Shown here: one piece after another, positions 46,401 to 52,791 of the stretch | Numbering within the stretch: position 1 is the stretch's first letter | How the letters are laid out: each line of letters opens with the position of its first letter | Assembly (NCBI RefSeq): GCF_009910845.1 | Contig: NZ_SIJB01000047.1 | Span: forward strand, 1-54,244 | DNA from: Chengkuizengella marina | GTDB lineage: Bacteria > Bacillota > Bacilli > Paenibacillales > KCTC-33759 | Length of the DNA stretch: 54,244 bases | Direction of reading: 5' to 3' | Made by a program: the position numbers and the translations under genes | The notes under the pieces: model-generated | What the model was told of the DNA's origin: nothing | What the model saw: the letters and a program-made list of their open reading frames with translations, nothing else | Databases searched by the model: none

Positions 46401-46934
46401 AAAGCCCTTATTTAGCACTTCCATTAAAGTAGCCAAACCACGATCATCACTATCCGTAAACTGAGAGCCTCTATATTCAATTTCATCAATAAGGTACAAC
46501 AAACGCTGCCTATCACTATAAAAATCAACTACATCCTGACTATAAGTCCAAAAATCTGAAATTTCATCAGTACTTATCGTTACTAAGACATCTACCAAAT
46601 CAGCATAAGATAAGCGATTAAGATCATCAAATGTATATTCATGGTTTGAAGCAATACCTACAGATAATTTGTCTAATGTCTTTTGTCCATCAGCTCTTGG
46701 TGGCCTAGCTGGACGATACCTTTCTAATTCAGAACTATCTTTTATATGAATGCTTTTTTCATTTTGCAACCTTTGATCTTTTTGAATCGGAAATACAGGT
46801 GCTCTTAACTCGTTGCTCATTCTCTGTACTTTAGCATGTTGTGCAGAAACACTATTACTCGAGGGGAAAATAATACTGATAGAAAGTAATAACAGAAACA
46901 TTTTACTTATAAAATTGTTCTTAAATAATTTCAC
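43446..46934 (-). CDS. Secreted collagenase-type metalloprotease (family M9) with PKD and PPC domains
   Basis: A signal peptide (to about residue 31) is followed by an M9 N-terminal activator region (about 90-260) and the peptidase with H505-E506-x-x-H509 (ELFRHEYFHYLQ) and the third ligand glutamate in WVEEGGGEFFAG. PKD domains lie near 745-830 and 940-1020 (DVGENVSFYGD, YAWDFDDGSTS). A PPC domain lies near 845-930, and a final PPC-like collagen-binding domain near 1035-1162. The start is GTG 46934 behind GGAGG. A cre site upstream implies carbon repression. Confidence 0.93.
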   Translation of the reverse strand: MKLFKNNFISKMFLLLLSISIIFPSSNSVSAQHAKVQRMSNELRAPVFPIQKDQRLQNEKSIHIKDSSELERYRPARPPRADGQKTLDKLSVGIASNHEYTFDDLNRLSYADLVDVLVTISTDEISDFWTYSQDVVDFYSDRQRLLYLIDEIEYRGSQFTDSDDRGLATLMEVLNKGFLYQWDYPDPDMEYLEDLSFRGEVTPAVLSVMNNRDFTLGTQTQEEVVQHTGYLVSHSTTDIDMFDEGYSVISYFNNRVDNYITDLSKTDAIYALLSGLEYNLYYNYRLGSYNTPNQAPWHGQIDTFFNEVAYILTFNQFADTDHEWLIDNAVFVITEEGQFHSNSNFALNTFEDSLNLYPYYGGIYLALASAVDDLGGNINYAAIVADYEDYYYGNHYYFDNGEIIIKAGDRVSQDDIKRIYWATKEEKAQFHRLYGIDEPVETGNPDDILTAIIYNDRDEYRMNWHLNGVGTDNGGIYIESWGTFFTWDRVVPADSIYELEELFRHEYFHYLQSRYLVPGMWGDTPMYNYDRLVWVEEGGGEFFAGATRTGIDTRSTKIGNIHSNPSDRYTLDEVLHGTYGSWDIYDYSYAFYDFIYNNHMEIFDQVKEYISNEDASGFDRYMDDLSRDSSLEAEYQDHVQALVNDGGRVVLVENDYLDNHSTRSLATISADITGEISLRNVTERTYTSDLFDTYTVEGRYEGGRSTGETNDREQMNNIVNQVLGSLDNQWSGYRTVTAYFVNHSVNASGNYVYDVVFHGLLTGDGSGNTNQRPTAFAESSSTSVDVGENVSFYGDRSSDSDGTIASYAWDFDDGSTSTRQNPTHSFSSAGHYNVTLTVTDNEGATATDTITITVGNTAPPSSGTETEPNNRKSDASAFTDSVSAHLDADAGDHTDWFTFDVASSGDVTFDLTYTSPDFNIEVEDASGVVVARPLRNATANLSAGTYYIIAYTWTGYPPLDYTITVSGGGGGSTNNAPVAVAESSTVTADVGEQITFFGDGSSDSDGTITSYVWDFDDGDTSTSQNTRHTFTAEGTYNVSLTVTDDQGATSTDTITITVGSVTPPDGVILEVSGTLDSQNVEDFHYFTAVGNGATTVILTAGSANDAITWQLYEAATGTRVGWARQNGNIHEYTMDLVPGTEYELSVYTWENFTINYDVVVTE

Positions 46935-47008
46935 TAGAATACCTCCACTTTTTATAATTTTTCAAAATCTACTTCTAAGAAACAGCAATAATGACCACCT
47001 CCCTTCTT

Positions 47009-47022
47009 TGTAAACGCTTACA
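47009..47022. promoter_or_regulatory. Perfect cre (CcpA) site upstream of the collagenase gene
   Basis: TGTAAACGCTTACA is a perfect palindrome matching the cre consensus TGWAARCGYTWNCW at every position. It lies 75 bases upstream of the collagenase start. Apart from this and the spo0M promoter at 47434, I see no gene or clear structure in 46935-47499, which is AT-rich. Confidence 0.8.
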
Positions 47023-47433
47023 TATAATGTCATATTTTATTTTTTCTGTGTAAATATATGAATAACTGTAGAAAAAAGTAGAACTTCATCTATTTTTATC
47101 ATTAACTACAAATGATTTGATTTAATAGAGAAAAACAATAATGAATAATACTTAGTCTATAAGAAGAATGTTTAAACTGAAGAAATTGAAATATAAATGA
47201 ATAGAGGCTATAAAATAAAGGAAATTATGGAATATTTGAACATATTTGAATTGTATAAAATAACGTTGAGTTTCCGGTTCTCTTTAATAGAACAGCTCAT
47301 TACTTACACAGTGATATCACCACCTTTCACACTTTAAACGTCTTAATGTATAATGGTATGACCATATTATATGCTAAATATGACAATTTTTCAACAAATA
47401 TTGTACTTTAAATTATTATTAACTTCACTTTTT

Positions 47434-47462
47434 TTGAATCCATTGTGAATAAATGAGATAAT
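47434..47462 (+). promoter_or_regulatory. Sigma-A-type promoter of spo0M
   Basis: TTGAAT (47434-47439), a 17-base spacer and GATAAT (47457-47462) lie 38 bases upstream of the start. In B. subtilis spo0M is controlled by sigma-H; I do not see a convincing sigma-H motif here. Confidence 0.5.
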
Positions 47463-47499
47463 ATTATTGGATAATTTATTTTTGGAGGTCGTAATATAT

Positions 47500-48291
47500 A
47501 TGTCGTCATTTATGAAGAAGATGTTATCTAGTATTGGAATTGGATCAGCAAAAGTAGACACAGTATTAAACAATGATGAATTTGTTCCTGGCGAGATCAT
47601 TGAAGGTGTTGTACATATTGAGGGTGGAAAGGTAGAACAAAAAATTGAAGACGTCTATCTATCTATCGTTGCGACATATACTGAAATAAAAGAGTTTGAA
47701 TTTGGTGATAAAGAAAAAGAAATGGAAATGACAAAACAAGCGGTGTTAAGTAAAGTTAAAATCATTGATGCTTTTACTATAGGGAAAGGTGAAAGAGTAC
47801 AATTCCCAATTCAGGTTCAACTTTCATACGATACCCCGTTAACGCTAGGAAAAACCAAAGTTTGGATTCAAACTGGACTAGATATTGATAATGCGATTGA
47901 TCCAAGTGACAGAGACTATATTAGAGTTACACCTAACCATTTAGTAGATGGCTTATTTAAATCATTGGAGGATATAGGGTTTCGAATGTATGAGGTCGAA
48001 TGTGAAACTACTAAAACTTTAAGAAACAGACTTCCTTTTATACAAGAGTTTGAATTCAAGGCAAAATCTGGCCCATTTCATGCTAGATTAGATGAACTTG
48101 AAGTAGTATTATTTGTTGAAGAAAATAAAGTATCAGCTATTTTAGAAATAGATAGAAAAGCTAGGGGTTCTAAAAGTTTACTATCTGAAATGTTAGAAAA
48201 AGACGAAAGTGTTGTTCGTTTCACTTATACTGAGGAAGATATCCCTAATTTACAAAATAGTTTATACGAACTTATTAATCAACATAGTTAA
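47500..48291 (+). CDS. spo0M: Sporulation-control protein Spo0M (arrestin-like)
   Basis: The protein begins SSFMKKMLSSIGIGSAKVDT and continues VPGEIIEGVVHIEGGKVEQK, the Spo0M pattern. Two arrestin-like beta-sandwich domains make up the first 240 residues. Spo0M influences early sporulation and cell morphology in B. subtilis. I chose ATG 47500, eleven bases after GGAGG; the in-frame ATG at 47467 lies ahead of the ribosome site. Confidence 0.93.
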   Translation: MSSFMKKMLSSIGIGSAKVDTVLNNDEFVPGEIIEGVVHIEGGKVEQKIEDVYLSIVATYTEIKEFEFGDKEKEMEMTKQAVLSKVKIIDAFTIGKGERVQFPIQVQLSYDTPLTLGKTKVWIQTGLDIDNAIDPSDRDYIRVTPNHLVDGLFKSLEDIGFRMYEVECETTKTLRNRLPFIQEFEFKAKSGPFHARLDELEVVLFVEENKVSAILEIDRKARGSKSLLSEMLEKDESVVRFTYTEEDIPNLQNSLYELINQHS

Positions 48292-48295
48292 TTCC

Positions 48296-48342
48296 AACAA
48301 AGCATCTTAAACTATTTTGATAATAGATTGAGATGCTTTGTT
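48296..48342. terminator. Bidirectional terminator between spo0M and the DUF309 gene
   Basis: AACAAAGCATCT pairs with AGATGCTTTGTT around an inner ACTAT/ATAAT region, directly after the spo0M stop. ATTTTTT follows on the right after a short gap. The convergent DUF309 gene can share it. Confidence 0.65.
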
Positions 48343-48378
48343 ATGATTCTTACATTTTTTAGTTTGAATTACTCTTTT

Positions 48379-48915
48379 TTAATTCCCTTTATTTTTTTGT
48401 GCTTTTGCCCATTCTCTCGTTTTAATCACTTCTGTGCGATCTCTTAATGTATGTTTGTGAATAAGTTCCTTATGCATAAGATCACTGGCGCTTTGCCAGG
48501 CTATATTCTTTTCTTTACAAATTTGTTTGCATCTATCTATTAATTGATCATCCTTTAACGGAATATTTAAATCAGAATAATTTTTTAACTCTGTTGATGT
48601 TAGTTCCTTCAATCTGTTCTCCAGCTGGATTATAAAGACCTCAGCATCAATGCCTAAAATGTACAGATCCCTTATGTTTAAATTAGTGATTGCACTCTCC
48701 ATCATTTTAACGGCACCGTTAATATTATTTCTACGTTGATGATACAAGGAAACAGCAACCTGAATCAAACCTATCCAAGCCTCATCTAATTCAGGTCTTT
48801 CTTTTTCTTTCCAATATTCTTCTAATATCTCATGACATTCAAAATAGTCACGTTCAGCATGAAAATATATTAAATAATCAATGTATTCCTCTGGGTATTG
48901 TGTTTGTTGTGTCAT
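48379..48915 (-). CDS. DUF309-domain protein
   Basis: The 178-residue protein shows the DUF309 helical core: FHAERDYFECHEILEEYWKE, LIQVAVSLYHQRRNNINGAV and MMESAITNL. B. subtilis YpuF is a member; the function is not established. ATG 48915 follows AGAGGG. A reading from 49023 adds 36 residues with no family similarity and lacks a ribosome site. Confidence 0.85.
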   Translation of the reverse strand: MTQQTQYPEEYIDYLIYFHAERDYFECHEILEEYWKEKERPELDEAWIGLIQVAVSLYHQRRNNINGAVKMMESAITNLNIRDLYILGIDAEVFIIQLENRLKELTSTELKNYSDLNIPLKDDQLIDRCKQICKEKNIAWQSASDLMHKELIHKHTLRDRTEVIKTREWAKAQKNKGN

Positions 48916-49145
48916 TAAAAATGATCCCTCTTTTCTAATTTTTAGCCTAATATTAGAATGAAATAAATATGCTTCTATTTTATCAAAAATACAAAAAAAA
49001 GAAGAGTTTATCAACCAGCCCAACTACACACAATTATAAAATTTTTTAATTAAAATTTAAATGAATTCAACTATGATAGGCTCATATTAACAATAAGGCG
49101 GTTCCAAGTAGGTACTCAAACTGATTTAATTAAAATGATAAATGA

Positions 49146-50120
49146 TTATGATCCTGAAGTTATAACTACATTTCCCTTTTTATGTCCTTTTTCAACATAC
49201 CCATGAGCTTCTGGAATCTCTTCAAACGAATAGAAACTATCTATGACCGATTTTAACTTACCCTCCTCAATAAGCTCTTTGAAGAACATTAAATCTTCAT
49301 TTGATTCTGATGCTACTCCACTTACTACTTTCTTGTTACCTATCTTTGAAGTCCATAACGTTTGTAATATCTGTCTATAACTAAAGACAGCTAAAACATA
49401 GAATCCTTGTCTCTTTAGTGAACTTTTACATCGTGAGAATGAAGTTTTGCCTACCGTATCAAAAATAATGTCGTAGGTTTGACCATTTTTAGTAAAGTCT
49501 TCTTTCGTATAATCAATTACATGATCTGCTCCTAAAGATTTGACCATATCTAGATTTGTGGTACCACATACACCTGTAACTTCTGTACCAAAGTACTTGG
49601 CAAGCTGTACAGCAAAAGTACCTACAGAACCAGATGCACCATAAATAAGAACTTTTTGTCCGCTTTGTATGTTTCCCTTTCTTAGGAAATATAGTGCGGA
49701 TATAGCTCCGAAAGGCACGGAGGTGGCTTCCTCGTAAGTCATATTGGATGGTTTTTGTACTACTGCCCCATCTTCACTCATACAAATATATTCAACGTAC
49801 GTCCCTTTTTTACCATATAATCCATAAACTTGATGCCCTTTTTTAAATCGCTTTACATCTTTCCCTACTGAAACAACTTCTCCAGCAAAATCACACCCTA
49901 GTATATTTTTTTTAGGTTTTCTAAAGCCTATAGCCATTTTTGAGATAGGCCAGATAGGCAATGTTTTTCTGGATCCGTTTCGCTTTCTTATATCCCCTGA
50001 TGTTACTGTTCGAGCATGTACTTTTATCAATACTTCATTGTCCTCGGGAGTAGGTTTTTCTATGTCTTTGAGCTGCAAGACATCCGGTGACCCGTATTTT
50101 TCATATACGATCGCTTTCAT
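49146..50120 (-). CDS. Zinc-independent MDR oxidoreductase, quinone-oxidoreductase-like
   Basis: The protein starts [20 protein letters not shown] and has the MDR fold: [20 protein letters not shown], a [18 protein letters not shown] nucleotide-binding motif and [10 protein letters not shown]. No structural zinc cysteine cluster or catalytic Cys/His pair is seen, as in quinone oxidoreductases. The substrate is unknown. The start is ATG 50120 behind AAAGGG. A strong promoter with a flanking inverted repeat lies about 185 bases upstream. Confidence 0.9.
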   Translation of the reverse strand: MKAIVYEKYGSPDVLQLKDIEKPTPEDNEVLIKVHARTVTSGDIRKRNGSRKTLPIWPISKMAIGFRKPKKNILGCDFAGEVVSVGKDVKRFKKGHQVYGLYGKKGTYVEYICMSEDGAVVQKPSNMTYEEATSVPFGAISALYFLRKGNIQSGQKVLIYGASGSVGTFAVQLAKYFGTEVTGVCGTTNLDMVKSLGADHVIDYTKEDFTKNGQTYDIIFDTVGKTSFSRCKSSLKRQGFYVLAVFSYRQILQTLWTSKIGNKKVVSGVASESNEDLMFFKELIEEGKLKSVIDSFYSFEEIPEAHGYVEKGHKKGNVVITSGS

Positions 50121-50272
50121 AAGATTCAGCCCTTTCATTTTTTTTATAAGTTTTACTCCATCATTTATTCGGAAGGTTTAACAGTGAATCTTTTGACCCT
50201 ACCACTAAACTCTATTGCTCTTTTGCTTACAATTGTTCAAGATCTTCATATACAATGTCATGTATTTAATGT

Positions 50273-50334
50273 ACTAGCGTTTTATTGTTTTAGTGATCTA
50301 GTTATATAGTACACCATGTTTATTCGGTTGTCAA
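50273..50334 (-). promoter_or_regulatory. Strong promoter and candidate operator of the MDR oxidoreductase gene
   Basis: Read leftward, TTGACA (50334-50329), a 17-base spacer and TACTAT (50311-50306) form a near-ideal sigma-A promoter. Just downstream, ACTAG (50273-50277) and CTAGT (50298-50302) are inverted around 20 bases, in operator position. No regulator gene is adjacent. I see nothing else in the 410-base gap except AT-rich sequence. Confidence 0.6.
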
Positions 50335-50531
50335 TAATTTCCTTCTTAATAATCAATATAATGACGCCCTCTTATTTCAAAAAAGGCATGATTTTAAAGA
50401 TTGTATTGTGAGCACATTTATTTGATTTAAGACGCAATAAAAAAAGACAACGGTTAACTTTTCGCCATCATCATATACCATGATAATTAAAAAAGTCCAT
50501 CATCTTTTCCCTTTTCTCTAATAGGACATTC

Positions 50532-51104
50532 TTATACTGTTTCTTCGGCAGCTAATGCATCTGATTTGGTTACATGTACAGTACCAAATGGATGGTTAGG
50601 AGGAGCATATATTGAGTAAAGTTTTAACGGAGTATTACCTGTATTGGTTATATTGTGCCATGTTCCAGCAGGTATCATAATGGCATAATCATCAAAGATT
50701 CTTCTTTCAAAATCTAAATTTTCTTTACTCTTGCCCATTTGAACAACACCCTGACCTTGTTCAAGACGTAAGAATTGATCAACATTAGGGTGGATTTCCA
50801 AGCCAATATCCTCTCCTGCATTTATACTCATCAATGTAACTTGCAAATGATCTCCTGTCCATAAAGCAGTACGGAACGTATTGTTTTCCTTTGTAGCCTC
50901 ATTAATATCTACAACAAACGGCTCCTGTCCATAATCTTTTAATTGAATTCTTTCTTTTCTATTTGATGATTGCGAATAGCGCCATGGATTATCTTCATAA
51001 TCAACAATCCAATTTACAGAATGTCTAGCATATTGATATATTGGCACATTAACATAATAAGGATTTTGATACGGATATGAATACACACAAGGAACGTAGT
51101 ACAT
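50532..51104 (-). CDS. Cupin-domain protein with Tyr/Pro-rich N-terminus
   Basis: Residues 75-175 form a cupin: LMSINAGEDIGLEIHPNVDQ, FLRLEQGQGVVQMG and YAIMIPAGTWHNITNTGNTP, with metal-ligand positions His, Gln and His. The first 35 residues are rich in Tyr and Pro (MYYVPCVYSYPYQNPYYVNV), resembling spore-coat tails. Such proteins occur in sporulating Bacillales; a coat location is inferred. GAAGGG lies upstream of ATG 51104. Confidence 0.85.
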   Translation of the reverse strand: MYYVPCVYSYPYQNPYYVNVPIYQYARHSVNWIVDYEDNPWRYSQSSNRKERIQLKDYGQEPFVVDINEATKENNTFRTALWTGDHLQVTLMSINAGEDIGLEIHPNVDQFLRLEQGQGVVQMGKSKENLDFERRIFDDYAIMIPAGTWHNITNTGNTPLKLYSIYAPPNHPFGTVHVTKSDALAAEETV

Positions 51105-51225
51105 TCTTCACAATCCCTTCTGAGATTTATTAAATATTCTATTCACCGTGTTAAGGAAATGTGCTTGACTTCAAGGCGCCTTAGGGGCATTGCGGTAGAG
51201 ATAAATAACTATCTCTTCTTTGAAG

Positions 51226-51516
51226 CTAAAAGGAAAAATTAATTCTAATGTTATACCTTTCTTCTATATCATGCATGCTCCTCCTACTTCTTATATAAAT
51301 TAAGTTGCATCCTTCACAATTAACTATAGTCGGAATACATTCATCAATAAAGATAGTATCTACACTGCTATCTTTCGAACGTGCGTGCAGTATTATTTCC
51401 TCTAATATTTTAATATTATAGAAATTAGATTCAATAATATAGAATTCGTCATTATCGTTTATCCAGTTTTGTTGATCATATCTTAACTCATATCCACATA
51501 CTTCACACTTTTTCAG
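51226..51516 (-). CDS. Hidden 96-aa CxxC zinc-ribbon-like protein, apparent CTG start
   Basis: A 96-codon frame reads KKCEVCGYELRYDQQNWIND, later DTIFIDECIPTIVNCEGCNL and ends at TAG 51226. Two CxxC pairs (C4/C7 and C67/C70) suggest a zinc ribbon. An AAAGGAG lies nine bases before CTG 51516, but no ATG, GTG or TTG exists between the upstream in-frame TAG and the first cysteine. So it is either a CTG-initiated gene or one whose start was lost or misread near a seven-T run. No family is recognised. Confidence 0.55.
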   Translation of the reverse strand: MKKCEVCGYELRYDQQNWINDNDEFYIIESNFYNIKILEEIILHARSKDSSVDTIFIDECIPTIVNCEGCNLIYIRSRRSMHDIEERYNIRINFSF

Positions 51517-51693
51517 ATAAAAAAACTCCTTTAATATTCGTGAATTATACTATAACAAAAAAGCTTAGATCCCCATCTATTAATTGGACAATTTTACTTC
51601 TAATTCGATCTCATTCCACCAGATCAATTCTATATGTTGAACAAGAGGATGTGTTCATCCACTTAAAATCATATTTGTTGTGTAACAAAAAAT

Positions 51694-51719
51694 AAAAGCC
51701 GCCGAAATGGGCGGCTTTT
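51694..51719 (-). terminator. Intrinsic terminator of the transaldolase gene
   Basis: AAAAGCCGCC and GGCGGCTTTT form a 10-pair stem around CGAAATG-like loop bases. Read leftward it is followed by ATTTTTT. Confidence 0.85.
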
Positions 51720-51809
51720 GTATTCATAAAATTCTGTTGAATGACATCATAAATTTCATAAAAACTTGTTTCATTTTAGATTTAATAATGACCCTTTATA
51801 AAATATTTT

Positions 51810-52454
51810 CTAGTCGTTTTTTTTATTCCAATCTGCTAAAAATTTTTCAATCCCTTGATCTGTCAACGGATGATTGCAAAGTTGCATGATGACTTTGTAA
51901 GGAACAGTTGCAATATGAGCACCGTTCAACGCTGCTTCTGTAATATGAATCGGATGACGAATGGAAGCTGCTATAATTTCTGTATCTAAATTATGTATAT
52001 TAAATATTTCAGAAATTGTGGAAATTAATTCTATTCCATTATGCCCGATATCATCTAAACGTCCTAAGAAAGGGGAAACATATGTAGCTCCAGCTCTTGC
52101 CGCGAGTAAAGCTTGATTTGCACTAAAAATAAGTGTTACATTCGTTTTAATTCCTTCATCAGAAAAAGCTTTAACCGCTTTTAGTCCATCTATTGTCATA
52201 GGTACTTTAATCGTAATATTCGGTGCGATTTTTGCAAGCTCTTTTCCTTCTTCAATCATTTCTGGTGCAGTTGTTGCTATAACCTCTGCACTAACTGAAC
52301 CAGACACAATAGAAGTAATTTCTCGTAGACGATCATGAAAAGAGACATCTTCCTTTGCGACTAAACTTGGGTTCGTAGTTACTCCAGATAATATTCCTAC
52401 TGCATGAGCTTCACTAATTTCTTCTATGTTTGCAGTATCAATAAAAAATTTCAT
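51810..52454 (-). CDS. Transaldolase / fructose-6-phosphate aldolase-like (TalC/MipB family)
   Basis: The 214-residue barrel starts [20 protein letters not shown] and carries [12 protein letters not shown] and the Schiff-base lysine K83 in ITIKVPMT. Family members are the short transaldolases of the pentose phosphate pathway or fructose-6-phosphate aldolases, and sequence alone does not separate these firmly. The usual neighbour fba is not adjacent. AGGAGG precedes ATG 52454. A structured leader and a promoter lie upstream. Confidence 0.93.
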   Translation of the reverse strand: MKFFIDTANIEEISEAHAVGILSGVTTNPSLVAKEDVSFHDRLREITSIVSGSVSAEVIATTAPEMIEEGKELAKIAPNITIKVPMTIDGLKAVKAFSDEGIKTNVTLIFSANQALLAARAGATYVSPFLGRLDDIGHNGIELISTISEIFNIHNLDTEIIAASIRHPIHITEAALNGAHIATVPYKVIMQLCNHPLTDQGIEKFLADWNKKND

Positions 52455-52497
52455 AATTTTCCTCCTAAGTTAAGTAAAATGTTCTACTACTTTAGTG

Positions 52498-52573
52498 CAT
52501 ACCCATTTACTACATATCTCTGTAGTGGAAGGTATGTGTAACTTTATTATATCAAACAAGAAAAAATTCACAA
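52498..52573 (-). promoter_or_regulatory. Transaldolase promoter and structured leader
   Basis: Read leftward, TTGTGA (52573-52568), a 16-base spacer and TATAAT (52551-52546) form a sigma-A promoter. The first transcribed bases (52536-52498) fold as a nested hairpin: CATACC with GGTATG outside and ACTACA with TGTAGT inside. It lies about 45 bases before the start codon. It does not match a riboswitch class I know. Confidence 0.55.
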
Positions 52574-52713
52574 TGAAGCTTACCAGATTTTTCAACTACT
52601 TAACCAATATCATCCCTTTCTATGATGATTTCATATGTATAGGAATAACGGTTTTGTTTTTGTGATTCATACCATAACCATAGCTTTTCTAAAAATGAAT
52701 TAATATAAAATAA

Positions 52714-52775
52714 AAGGGGAGCAATCTCCCTATAGTGTCTTTAATCAAACATTCTCACTAGTTGGATTGCTCCTC
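52714..52775 (-). terminator. Terminator after the crystallin-repeat gene
   Basis: Read leftward, GAGGAGCAATCC pairs with GGAGATTGCTCCCC-like sequence across a long loop and is followed by TTTTATTTTAT. It begins about 17 bases past the stop codon. Confidence 0.65.
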
Positions 52776-52791
52776 GTTTCATTTCTTTTAA

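Noticed and set aside
49024..49145. Possible remnant regulator downstream of the MDR oxidoreductase
   Set aside because: Short open stretches were seen on both strands but none matched a family or had a ribosome site.
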